In this document: piece by piece, positions 9,076-16,501 of the stretch
How the letters are laid out: each line of letters begins with the position of its first letter
Numbering within the stretch: the first letter of the stretch is position 1
Assembly (NCBI RefSeq): GCF_003711225.1
Contig: NZ_CP031030.1
Coordinates: 6,189,501 to 6,253,500, forward strand
Source: Runella sp. SP2
Lineage (GTDB): Bacteria > Bacteroidota > Bacteroidia > Cytophagales > Spirosomataceae
DNA length: 64,000 bases
Direction of reading: 5' to 3'
The notes under the pieces: generated by a model
What the model was told of the DNA's origin: nothing
Databases searched by the model: none
Seen by the model: the letters and a program-made list of their open reading frames with translations, nothing else
Translations under genes and position numbers: made by a program

Positions 9076-9142
9076 GTGCTTGTGGTTGCTCACAACCACA
9101 AATGGATGATGTGCTTGTGGTTGTGAGCAACCACAAATGGAT
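9076..9142. repeat. Two 32-bp direct repeats with oppositely oriented CTCA/TGAG hairpin loops
   Basis: Copies at 9076-9107 and 9111-9142 share identical flanks (GTGC on the left, AAATGGAT on the right) and the same 9-bp stem TTGTGGTTG/CAACCACAA. The loop is CTCA in the first copy (9089-9092) and TGAG, its reverse complement, in the second (9124-9127). See findings. Confidence 0.8.
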
Positions 9143-9176
9143 TAGCAAATATTAACAATAAAACGAATAACGGACT

Positions 9177-9548
9177 ATGGACATCAAAGGAAGAGTACTC
9201 CAGCTATTGCCTTTGCAAACAGGCGAGGGTAAAAATGGGACGTGGAAAAAACAAGATTTTGTCATTGAAACTGACGGACAGTACCCCAAAAAAGTGTGTA
9301 TCTCGGCATGGGGAGATAAAATCAATGAAAGCGCGTTGAAAGTAGGGAACGAAGTAAACGTGTCGTTTGATATTGAAAGCCGTGAGTACAACGGCCGCTG
9401 GTACACCGATGTAAAAGCGTGGAAAATTGATTCAATGAGCGGAGGCGGTGGTGCCAGCGAAGAGGCAAGTTTTGGCGGAAGCACCCGTCCTACAACATCG
9501 CTACCTACCACCTTTGAAGCCAGCGAGGAAGATAATTTACCATTTTAG
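9177..9548 (+). CDS. DUF3127 domain protein (OB-fold-like) with SSB-like C-terminal tail
   Basis: This 123-aa protein matches the DUF3127 family, common in Bacteroidota: MDIKGRVLQLLPLQTGEGKNG, then QDFVIETDGQYPKKVCISAWGD (read in two parts) and VNVSFDIESREYNGRWYTDVKAWKI, a small five-strand beta fold of OB type. Residues about 95-115 are a Gly/Ser/Thr linker, and the end is EEDNLPF. The acidic linker-plus-PF ending is like the tip of single-stranded DNA binding protein, which recruits repair and replication partners. DNA binding itself is not shown. It stands alone between two repeat clusters. Confidence 0.8.
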   Translation: MDIKGRVLQLLPLQTGEGKNGTWKKQDFVIETDGQYPKKVCISAWGDKINESALKVGNEVNVSFDIESREYNGRWYTDVKAWKIDSMSGGGGASEEASFGGSTRPTTSLPTTFEASEEDNLPF

Positions 9549-9562
9549 GAGTGTCGAGGGTC

Positions 9563-9610
9563 GAATGCAGAGTGTCGAATAAGAAAAATACCATTCGACA
9601 CTCTGCATTC
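9563..9610. repeat. 18-bp perfect inverted repeat plus a TAAG-loop hairpin nearby
   Basis: Arms 9563-9580 and 9593-9610 are exact reverse complements (core GCAGAGTGTCGAAT) with a 12-nt spacer. They lie between the convergent ends of the DUF3127 gene and the next oxidoreductase, so they may end both messages. At 9631-9646 follows GGGTTG-TAAG-CAACCC, a one-base variant of the TGAG-loop hairpins. GTCGAA words of this type return at 35527-35555. Confidence 0.55.
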
Positions 9611-9702
9611 TCAATTCGACACCAACAATCGGGTTGTAAGCAACCCTCAGCACAGAATTGTTCACTTAGGCTAAGACAAGACAAACAATTAACAGATAAC
9701 GA

Positions 9703-11079
9703 TTAACGATTAACTGTGCTTTTGCTCTGCGCCATTTTAAGGGCTTGCGTGGTGGTATAATACTTCGAAATCATGTTAGGAACTTCCCACTCGGGCAGTT
9801 TTCCAGCCTTCAAAAAGTCCATGTATTTCTTCGCTACTTGTGAGAAGTGCGCTTCGTGGCCAATGTCATATTTCTTCGGAATCACTACTTCCCAGCCTTT
9901 GTCATTTTTCTTGAGTTCGATGCCTGGGTACGTTGTCTGTACTTTTTTGAACGCTTCGGCCACTGCTTTTTCGTACGCTGGCGTATTGTTAAGGGCTTCA
10001 ATGTACAACACAGGCTTAAAATTCTGCTCCTTGCCCTGACGTATAATCAAGTTCGCTTTGCTTCCCTTCATAATTGAATAGTGCGTATCGCCCGTGCCTT
10101 GTGGCGCTTGGAAGTTCCAAATCACCGATGCGCGAGCGTGTACGCCCTTGAGGGTGTAGTCAATCTGACCGTTGGCATATACTTCAAGATTTTTTCCTTT
10201 GACGTCTTTTTTCAAATAATCGGGGTAGGTGTCATTTTTGGTGACGAGTTTAAATTGCTCAGGCGTCATGGTTGTGGCGCTGTGAGTCGCATTGAGGAGC
10301 TTAATGTCTTTTTTGTAGTCAATGATTTGGTTGGGAAAACAGCTCCATTGAATCAAATCCACCAAGTGGGTCGTCACGTCCACCACGCCTTCGCCTTGTT
10401 GTTTTACGTCAAAAAACCACGATGGACGAATCAGAGGCTCGCCCGAAACGTACTTGAAAAAGTGGTGAACGCTCTCTTTGGTAACGGCAGGGTCTTGGGG
10501 TGTGCCTTTTTGGAGTGTACCAAAAATGGCGGGCACCAGCGCAAGCTCGCGTTGAAGGGCATTGCTGATTTCGTAGCGCTCCGTCATGATGTCGTAGAGC
10601 AATATGTTTTTCTTTTTGGCTTGGGCAAAAGCTTCTTGCAGCAACGAAAAACCAGCGGCGTCAATGGCCATGGGTTTATCGGCCAACACGTTCAACCCCG
10701 CGTCCACCGATTTTTTGATGTAGTCAGTTTTCTTTTGATTATTTCCTGCCAAAACCACCAAATTACCTGCTTTTTCGCTCAACATCTTCTGGAAAAAGTC
10801 AGTGCCCGTATAGACTTTCTCGTCCCACTGCGTCGGGTCGTCGGAGCGGGTGTTGTACTTTTTAATTTTATCGAGGTACGCCTCTACATCGGGGCCTTTG
10901 GTGGCATACACGTGCACGACGGGGTTGACGTTGTCGTAGCGGGTATTTTGTACCAGTGCGGCATGAAAGTGCCCAGGCTCAAGCACGATGAGGCTAATGG
11001 GCTTTTTGGCTTGTTGTCCCATACTGGGGAGGGTTAAACTACTTGCAGCTAATAAGCAGCCTAGAAGGCGATTCTTCAT
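9703..11079 (-). CDS. Exported Gfo/Idh/MocA-family oxidoreductase
   Basis: This 458-aa protein has a Sec signal peptide (first 21 residues, ending SMGQQ) and then an NAD(P)-binding Rossmann domain lacking a clean GxGxxG (ISLIVLEPGHFHAALVQ). Family marks are LADKPMAIDAAGF (the EKP-like position) and GEGVVDVTTHLVDL in the substrate domain. It resembles the subset with a Bacteroidota-specific C-terminal oxidoreductase domain. It lies 48 bp after nagB on the same strand, which hints at a role in amino-sugar or glycoside oxidation in the periplasm. A candidate promoter and palindrome lie just upstream, so it may also be expressed alone. Substrate unknown. Confidence 0.82.
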   Translation of the reverse strand: MKNRLLGCLLAASSLTLPSMGQQAKKPISLIVLEPGHFHAALVQNTRYDNVNPVVHVYATKGPDVEAYLDKIKKYNTRSDDPTQWDEKVYTGTDFFQKMLSEKAGNLVVLAGNNQKKTDYIKKSVDAGLNVLADKPMAIDAAGFSLLQEAFAQAKKKNILLYDIMTERYEISNALQRELALVPAIFGTLQKGTPQDPAVTKESVHHFFKYVSGEPLIRPSWFFDVKQQGEGVVDVTTHLVDLIQWSCFPNQIIDYKKDIKLLNATHSATTMTPEQFKLVTKNDTYPDYLKKDVKGKNLEVYANGQIDYTLKGVHARASVIWNFQAPQGTGDTHYSIMKGSKANLIIRQGKEQNFKPVLYIEALNNTPAYEKAVAEAFKKVQTTYPGIELKKNDKGWEVVIPKKYDIGHEAHFSQVAKKYMDFLKAGKLPEWEVPNMISKYYTTTQALKMAQSKSTVNR

Positions 11080-11112
11080 AGAATTTGTGGGTGATTTTTT
11101 AAGGAATAAGCG

Positions 11113-11130
11113 TTTGTGGCCACAAATTTA
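11113..11130 (-). promoter_or_regulatory. -7 element with overlapping 14-bp palindrome before the oxidoreductase gene
   Basis: On the minus strand an exact TAnnTTTG (taaatttg) lies at 11130-11123, with TTG 18 bp upstream. It overlaps the perfect palindrome TTTGTGGCCACAAA (11113-11126), which would cover the transcription start, a typical repressor position. Confidence 0.45.
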
Positions 11131-11916
11131 CTTAGTTTCCGTAGCTTCCAACCACTGCTGAGCGCTATTAGGATCGATAAACAGGGTGGCGTTGGGGTGG
11201 GTACGTAAAATCGTTGATGGATATACTTCGCTGATGTCGTCGAGGAGGGTATGGTAAATGGCCTCGGCTTTGTGGGCTGCAGGAACCATGCAAAACACCG
11301 TGGGCGCTTTTACCAACGCAGGAATCGTAAGCGTAAGGGCATACTCGGGAACAAGCTCCAACGACGCAAAACAGCCGTCGTGCACTTGCTGCTGACGGCT
11401 CGTAAGGTCTAAGTCCACTTTTTTGACCAGTACAGGGTCATTGAAAAATGCAATGTGCGGGTCGTTGAACGCAATGTGGCAGTTTTCGCCGATACCCATG
11501 CAAACGATGTCGGTGGGGTATTGGGTCAACAAAGCCGAGTAACGTTGACATTCTGCTTCGGCCTCTGCTACGTTTCCATTGATGTAAAACACTTCTTTCA
11601 ACGGTACTTTGGCAAAAAATCGGTCTTTGAGAAAATTGCCAAAACGTTGTGGTGCCTCGTCCGACAAGCCAATGTATTCATCCATGTGAAAGGCATTGAC
11701 CCGTTGCCATTCAACACCAGGCTGGACAGCGAGGGCGTCCAAAAACTCGTTTTGTGACGGAGCAGCGGCAAAAATAATATTGACGGTTTCTTGGCTTTGA
11801 AGCAATGATTTAATTTTTGTAGCGGCCATTTCGGCTGCATATTGCCCTAATTCTTGGCGGTTTTGGGCTAATTTGACGTGGAGTTTGTCAACGGTTGTTT
11901 CTTGTAAAAGAGGCAT
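11128..11916 (-). CDS. nagB: Glucosamine-6-phosphate deaminase
   Basis: This 262-aa enzyme converts glucosamine-6-phosphate to fructose-6-phosphate and ammonia. The NagB fold is seen in VNIIFAAAPSQNEFLDAL, NAFHMDEYIGL (D79, E80) and MGIGENCHIAFNDP with catalytic H147. The second motif departs from the usual GxDGHIAFNEP (ENCHIAFNDP here), placing it in a divergent NagB branch. It lies 15 bp after nagA and downstream of an MFS permease, giving an uptake-deacetylation-deamination order for N-acetylglucosamine. Cytosolic. Confidence 0.88.
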   Translation of the reverse strand: MPLLQETTVDKLHVKLAQNRQELGQYAAEMAATKIKSLLQSQETVNIIFAAAPSQNEFLDALAVQPGVEWQRVNAFHMDEYIGLSDEAPQRFGNFLKDRFFAKVPLKEVFYINGNVAEAEAECQRYSALLTQYPTDIVCMGIGENCHIAFNDPHIAFFNDPVLVKKVDLDLTSRQQQVHDGCFASLELVPEYALTLTIPALVKAPTVFCMVPAAHKAEAIYHTLLDDISEVYPSTILRTHPNATLFIDPNSAQQWLEATETK

Positions 11917-11931
11917 ATTGTAACTTTTATT

Positions 11932-13107
11932 TTACTTTTTGTAAATCACTTTTCCCCCCACCATCGTCATCCCGACGTTGATATTTTCATCAAAAATAAC
12001 AACATCAGCGTCTTTGCCTTTGGCGAGCGAGCCTTTGCGGTCGCTAACGCCCATGATGCGGGCGGGGGTAGTACTTGCCATGCGAACGGCATCCAACAAC
12101 GGCACATTGGCCATCGTAATCATGTTGCGCACCAGTCGGTCGAAGGTGGCGACGCTGCCCGCAAACGAGGTACGGTCGGGGAGTTTGGCCACACCGTCTT
12201 CGATGATAACGGGCAAGCCATTTTTCAACGATCCTAGCACACTTTCCCCCTCGGGCATCCCTGCGCCGCGCATGGCGTCGGTGATGAGGGCAGTGCGGTC
12301 GGGTCCTTTGAATTTATAGACAAATTGGAGCAAAGGAGCGGGCAAATGAATGCCATCACCGATGATTTCTACGTCTAAGTCAAGTAAGTACGAGCTTTCA
12401 ATCACCCCCGCGTAGCGAAAGGCGTTTTTGCGCGTCACACCCGACATCGCTGAATACAAATGAGTGACGAGTGAATAACCATTTTCGTAGGCTGCCAACA
12501 CATCGTCGTAATAAGCATCGGTATGGGCAATGGCCGCCAAAATCCCTTTTTGACGTAGCCGTTGTCCAAACGGAATTGCTCCTTCTAATTCAGGGGCGGC
12601 ACTCCAGCGAACGATGGACGACGAATAGTGCAGAATTTCTTCGTATTCGGCGGGGTCGGGATTGCGGATGTAACGCGGGTCTTGTGCTCCCCGCTGACTC
12701 AGGGCAAAATAGGGGCCTTCGAGGTGAATGCCCAAAAAGGCCGCGCCGTTAGTATTGCGTCGATGGGCTTTTTCATAAACATCGAGCGTATGAAGCAAAT
12801 CTTCTTTTTCGGCCGTCAATGTGGTTGGTACCAAGGCCGTTGTACCAAAACGCGCGTGCAGCTCGGCAACGGTCAGGAAAGCTTCTTCGGTACCGTCCAT
12901 AAAATCGGCACCACCACCGCCGTGAACGTGGATATCGATAAACCCAGGAGAAATGTATTGCCCTTGGGCGTCGATTTCTTCGGCATCGGATACGTCAACG
13001 AAGCCTTCATGCACACCGACGATTTGACCGTTTTCCACCACCACCGTTCCATTTTTAATGGCACGAAAAGGAGTCAGGATAGTCCCGTTACTGATTTTTA
13101 TTTTCAT
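11932..13107 (-). CDS. nagA: N-acetylglucosamine-6-phosphate deacetylase
   Basis: This 391-aa amidohydrolase-superfamily enzyme removes acetate from GlcNAc-6-phosphate. Motifs: PGFIDIHVHGGGGADFMDG (the two metal-near histidines), IHLEGPYF with the metal-binding Glu, AIAHTDA and VTHLYSAMSG for the histidine ligands, and LITDAMRGAGMPEG with the catalytic Asp. Length fits the family. It lies between the permease gene (28 bp) and nagB (15 bp) and is clearly co-transcribed. No GlcNAc kinase is seen in the window. Confidence 0.93.
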   Translation of the reverse strand: MKIKISNGTILTPFRAIKNGTVVVENGQIVGVHEGFVDVSDAEEIDAQGQYISPGFIDIHVHGGGGADFMDGTEEAFLTVAELHARFGTTALVPTTLTAEKEDLLHTLDVYEKAHRRNTNGAAFLGIHLEGPYFALSQRGAQDPRYIRNPDPAEYEEILHYSSSIVRWSAAPELEGAIPFGQRLRQKGILAAIAHTDAYYDDVLAAYENGYSLVTHLYSAMSGVTRKNAFRYAGVIESSYLLDLDVEIIGDGIHLPAPLLQFVYKFKGPDRTALITDAMRGAGMPEGESVLGSLKNGLPVIIEDGVAKLPDRTSFAGSVATFDRLVRNMITMANVPLLDAVRMASTTPARIMGVSDRKGSLAKGKDADVVIFDENINVGMTMVGGKVIYKK

Positions 13108-13135
13108 AAAATGCAGGTCTTTTTGGCTGAAAAAA

Positions 13136-14491
13136 TTAGCCCTTCTCCTGAAAGGAGAGGGGTTGGGGTGAGGTTCCCCAATGCTTCACTTTATGGCCAT
13201 AGGCTGCATAATACACCAAGTACAAATAACAAGGCAACAATACCCAATAGGCAGTGCGCACGTCGTACAAATCGGCGAAATAACCGTAGAACAGCGGCAT
13301 AATGGCGTTGCCACACAAGCCCATGATGAGAATCGACGCACCGAGTTTGGTATAACGGCCAAGGCCGTCTAACGCCAAGGGCCAAATTCCCGCCCACACA
13401 AGTGAGTTGGCCAAACCGAGCAACACCACAAACCAAATCGAAAGGTCGGCGGTATGGCCTAGAAATTGAACGGTGCCTTTGGCAAAAATAATTAGCAAGG
13501 TAAACACCGTTCCCAACACCGTACAAAAGCGCAGGGCATTGACTTGGCTGATGAACTTAGGAATGGTGATAATGCCGATGATGTACCCACAAATGGTGCA
13601 GGCCAAAGTGTAGGATGGAAACGTTTTGGCCTTGAGCAAATCAATGCCCATGGAGTTGGCATAACCAATGACGGTATCAATGGCAATCACCTGCGTACCT
13701 ACGTGCAGGAAGATGGCCACAGCCCCCAAAATAAGGTGCGGAAACTGAAAAATGCTGGTTTTGCTCGCATTGGCAGTGGCGACTTCGGGGCTTTCGTGCT
13801 CGGTATTGATTTCGGGAAGTGGCGAGCGATACACCAAGTACCCTAACACAAATAAAAATATTCCTAAAACAGTATAAGGCTGAATCACACGACGGACGAG
13901 TTCGTCCAAAGCAGCGCTTTTTTCGGTAGGATTCATCGTGCCAAGTTGTGCAAATAAATCGGTGTCGGTGGGGCGTAAAATCACGGCAGCAAATACCAGT
14001 GGTGACAAAATACCAGCGGCTTTGTTGCAAATGCCCATGATACTAATTCGTTGAGCACCACGTTCTTTGGGGCCTAGAATGGTGATGTAAGGATTGGCAG
14101 CGGTTTGTAAAATGGCTAACCCAATGCCAATCGTAAACAGCCCCATTAAGAAAATGCCGTAGGTGCGCGTCATGGCGGCAGGAACGAAAATAAACGCTCC
14201 CAAAGCCATGGCCCAAAAGCCAAACATCATGCCCTTTTTGAACCCTTGGGTTTTGAGTAAATACGAAGCAGGCACCGACATGATAAAGTAAGCAATGTAA
14301 AACGCAAACGCCACCAAATAGGCTTGAAAGCTGGTGAGTTCGCAGGCAATTTTGAAGTAAGGAATCAGAATGGAGTTGACCCACGAGATGAAGCCGAAGA
14401 TAAAAAACATCAGCCCAATTAGGAAAATAGAAACGGTAGTTTCGCGCGGGCTTAGGCTGCTTACTTCAACGGCAGCAGTAGAGGATTTCAT
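13136..14491 (-). CDS. Sugar MFS transporter, FucP/NagP-like
   Basis: This 451-aa permease has about 12 membrane helices and the features of the FucP-type glucose/galactose and N-acetylglucosamine transporters of Bacteroidota (FFIFGFISWVNSILIPYFK, NPYITILGPKERGAQRISIMG split over the first half). It is the first gene of the operon that continues with nagA and nagB, so N-acetylglucosamine is the likely load. The last 13 residues (GTSPQPLSFQEKG) are encoded by an intergenic-type repeat at 13139-13174, so the natural C-terminus may have been replaced when the repeat arrived. Confidence 0.88.
   Translation of the reverse strand: MKSSTAAVEVSSLSPRETTVSIFLIGLMFFIFGFISWVNSILIPYFKIACELTSFQAYLVAFAFYIAYFIMSVPASYLLKTQGFKKGMMFGFWAMALGAFIFVPAAMTRTYGIFLMGLFTIGIGLAILQTAANPYITILGPKERGAQRISIMGICNKAAGILSPLVFAAVILRPTDTDLFAQLGTMNPTEKSAALDELVRRVIQPYTVLGIFLFVLGYLVYRSPLPEINTEHESPEVATANASKTSIFQFPHLILGAVAIFLHVGTQVIAIDTVIGYANSMGIDLLKAKTFPSYTLACTICGYIIGIITIPKFISQVNALRFCTVLGTVFTLLIIFAKGTVQFLGHTADLSIWFVVLLGLANSLVWAGIWPLALDGLGRYTKLGASILIMGLCGNAIMPLFYGYFADLYDVRTAYWVLLPCYLYLVYYAAYGHKVKHWGTSPQPLSFQEKG
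13139..13174. repeat. G/C-rich dispersed repeat read as the C-terminus of the permease
   Basis: Imperfect hairpin CTCCT-GAA-AGGAG followed by AGGGGTTGGGGTGAGG. A related design (a 5-bp hairpin followed by a further run of five G) occurs at 33574-33595. Here it lies inside the 3' end of the permease frame. Confidence 0.5.
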
Positions 14492-14509
14492 AGAAAGGAT
14501 GGTTTTGAA

Positions 14510-14538
14510 CTTCCCGAAAGTTACTCACTTTCGGGAAG
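14510..14538 (-). terminator. Hairpin between oxidoreductase and permease genes
   Basis: CTTCCCGAAAGT (14510-14521) and ACTTTCGGGAAG (14527-14538) with loop TACTC; a 12-bp perfect stem. It probably ends the message of the upstream minus-strand oxidoreductase; it lacks a long T run. Confidence 0.45.
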
Positions 14539-14561
14539 CTGGTTAGGTTTAGAAAGAATCG

Positions 14562-15929
14562 TTATAACGTTGGCTCCCAGCCTTTTTCGTACTCACGCTT
14601 CCAGAATTTCTGCGCTTCTTTGTTGTTCTTGATGTGTCCGTTGGTGGGGTCAATGTCCAAAATGCTGTTGGAACGCAAAGCGATGTTCCCCAACTGACAC
14701 AAAAGCGTACTTTGATGCCCGCTTATAATATCGGATGCCAACGGAGTCCCTTTTTTGATGGCTTCCACAAAGTTTTGGAAGTGAGTGGCATCCAATGCTT
14801 GCGAAGGATTCATTTTGTTGCGAGGGTCAATCGGCATGTCGTTGGTAACGTCTTTGATAACCTTGTTGTCCAAATCGTAAATTTTGTACGCATTGCCGCC
14901 GCCGTATTCCAACGTACCTTTTTCTCCGTAAAACGAAACGCCTACGCTGCTGCCTTCGATATTGCGGCTGTTGCAGCTACGGCCTTCCCACGTCATGAAT
15001 TTATCTTTGCCAAATTCAAGGTTAATGACTTGGGTATCTGGTGTTTCCCAATCGTCTTGGTAGCGGTAACGCCCACCCGAAGAGGAAACTTTGGTCGGAT
15101 AACTTACCTGCAATCCCCAACGCATGAGGTCGAGCATGTGGGTGCCGTTGTTAAGGGCTTCGCCCGTTCCCCAATTCCAAAACCAGTGCCAGTTGTAGTG
15201 GATGACGTTGTCTTTGTACGCACGGCGTGGCGCTGGGCCTTGCCACAGGTCAAAGTTGAGCCAAGACGGTACGGCCGTTGCTTTGCCCGTTCCGATGGTA
15301 GGGCGGTTGTTGGTGTACCAGCCTTTGGCAAAATACGGGCGACCAATTACTCCGTCGTGAATTTCTTTGATGGCTTGTTTGACGTTGGGCCACGACCGAC
15401 GCTGGTTTCCCATCTGAATCACGTTTTTGTACTTGGCGGCGACAGCCATCAACAATTCGCCTTCGTGCGGGTTGTGGCTGCATGGTTTCTCCAAATACAC
15501 ATGTTTTCCTGCTTTTGAAGCCAAAATAGCCGCAGGAGCGTGCCAGTGGTCAGGAGCGGCGATGATGAGTCCGTCCATGTCTTTGTCCTCCAGCGATTTG
15601 CGGAAGTCGGGCGTTTCTTTTGGCTTGCGGTTTTGGATTTTTTCTACCCCCGCCACGCACTTTGCAGCGGCTTTTGAATCAACGTCTGAAATACTGACGA
15701 CTTCACAATTGGGCTGAAGGGCAAAGTTGGTTGCCAAAGCAAAGCCACGGCTATTGACCCCCATTACACCGAGGCGTACTTTATCGTTGGCGCCCAAAAT
15801 GTTGGCATAACTTTTTGCACTAAAACCAGGGAGAACGCCGCCTACGGTCAAAACGGCCGTTCCTGTTAGGCTTTTTTTGAGAAAATCGCGGCGAGAGGCG
15901 CTGTTGGATGAAGTTGAGTTTTTGCTCAT
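14562..15929 (-). CDS. Tat-exported Gfo/Idh/MocA-family oxidoreductase
   Basis: This 455-aa protein starts with a twin-arginine signal (ASRRDFLKKSLTGTAVL, about residues 11-27), so it should be exported folded with its nicotinamide cofactor. The Rossmann part has VRLGVMGVNSRGFALA, and YLEKPCSHNPHEG is the family EKP motif (EKP in the VYLEKPCSHN segment). NWHWFWNWGTGEALNNGTHM is typical of the large periplasmic branch. The frame is open 15 codons upstream, but ATG 15929 begins a normal Tat leader and is preferred. An exact -7 element lies 43 bp upstream. Similar enzymes act on glycosides or keto-sugars; the substrate is unknown. Confidence 0.85.
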   Translation of the reverse strand: MSKNSTSSNSASRRDFLKKSLTGTAVLTVGGVLPGFSAKSYANILGANDKVRLGVMGVNSRGFALATNFALQPNCEVVSISDVDSKAAAKCVAGVEKIQNRKPKETPDFRKSLEDKDMDGLIIAAPDHWHAPAAILASKAGKHVYLEKPCSHNPHEGELLMAVAAKYKNVIQMGNQRRSWPNVKQAIKEIHDGVIGRPYFAKGWYTNNRPTIGTGKATAVPSWLNFDLWQGPAPRRAYKDNVIHYNWHWFWNWGTGEALNNGTHMLDLMRWGLQVSYPTKVSSSGGRYRYQDDWETPDTQVINLEFGKDKFMTWEGRSCNSRNIEGSSVGVSFYGEKGTLEYGGGNAYKIYDLDNKVIKDVTNDMPIDPRNKMNPSQALDATHFQNFVEAIKKGTPLASDIISGHQSTLLCQLGNIALRSNSILDIDPTNGHIKNNKEAQKFWKREYEKGWEPTL

Positions 15930-15971
15930 GTAAAGGTTTTTGGTTAGAAATAATGTGTTTATTGACACCTG

Positions 15972-15979
15972 CAAAAATA
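15972..15979 (-). promoter_or_regulatory. -7 element upstream of the Tat oxidoreductase gene
   Basis: Exact TAnnTTTG (tatttttg) on the minus strand. No clear TTTG is found at the -33 distance. Confidence 0.4.
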
Positions 15980-16037
15980 AAGGTTAGCCCGAGGTTTTGT
16001 CTAAACTTTCCAAGTTTCCTTTTCTGCGATTTGTGAA

Positions 16038-16150
16038 CCTTGGAAAGGTTTTTAACCTTTCCAAGGCTGTTTTTCGACGCTTTACAAAACTTGGAAAGTA
16101 TCTTAGCCTTTCCAAGTTTGCTTTTTGACGCTTTTCAAAACTTGGAAAGG
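16038..16150. repeat. Cluster of CTTGGAAAG hairpins
   Basis: Hairpin 1: CCTTGGAAAGGTT (16038-16050) with AACCTTTCCAAGG (16054-16066). Hairpin 2: AAACTTGGAAAG (16087-16098) with CTTTCCAAGTTT (16108-16119). A further half unit follows at 16137-16150, and the left flank of hairpin 2 (GACGCTTTACAAAACTTGG) is repeated in front of it. The cluster fills the region between two gene units and probably includes the terminator of the HiPIP operon. Confidence 0.55.
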
Positions 16151-16154
16151 TTTG

Positions 16155-16478
16155 TTATTTGCTTTGCGGTGCCCAATACGTACAATAACCAGCCGTTTGA
16201 ACGGGGCCTTTGAACAACATACAGCCACCGCAGGCTTTGCCATCTTTGGGAGGAAGCCACAAATTGCAATTTCCACACTGAGATTCGGCACGGGGGGACG
16301 CATCGACATATCCCAGTTTTTTCCGAGTTTTTAGGTCATTTTCGCTAACTGTTGAAAAATCTTTGCAAGGGTCGGTCGTTTCAGACTGAGAAGCTGATTT
16401 TGGTTGACAGCTACTCACCAAAAATGCGGTAGTGGGTAATATCGGTAACGCAATGGTGATAAATTCTCTTCTTTTCAT
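16155..16478 (-). CDS. High-potential iron-sulfur protein-like lipoprotein
   Basis: This 107-aa protein has a membrane-lipoprotein leader (LVSSC, lipid Cys C24) followed by a short HiPIP domain. Candidate 4Fe-4S ligands are C68, C71, C86 and C99, with the CX2C-X14-C-X12-C spacing of HiPIPs, in CGNCNLW, GGCMLFKG and AGYCTYWAP. The lysine-rich KTRKKLGYVD stretch before them is also typical. HiPIPs carry single electrons in the periplasm. It is the last gene of a three-gene unit with a PVC-type dehydrogenase-like lipoprotein and a propeller protein, so it may accept electrons from one of the neighbouring exported oxidoreductases. Confidence 0.82.
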   Translation of the reverse strand: MKRREFITIALPILPTTAFLVSSCQPKSASQSETTDPCKDFSTVSENDLKTRKKLGYVDASPRAESQCGNCNLWLPPKDGKACGGCMLFKGPVQTAGYCTYWAPQSK

Positions 16479-16501
16479 TCGGGTTGATGCTAAAAAAACG
16501 A

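Noticed and set aside
10081..11037. 318-codon open frame on the plus strand
   Set aside because: It lies fully antisense to the exported oxidoreductase gene, which has clear family motifs.
12628..13302. 224-codon plus-strand frame
   Set aside because: Antisense to nagA and the end of the permease gene.
14634..15518. 294-codon open frame on the plus strand
   Set aside because: Antisense to the Tat oxidoreductase gene; no domain recognised.
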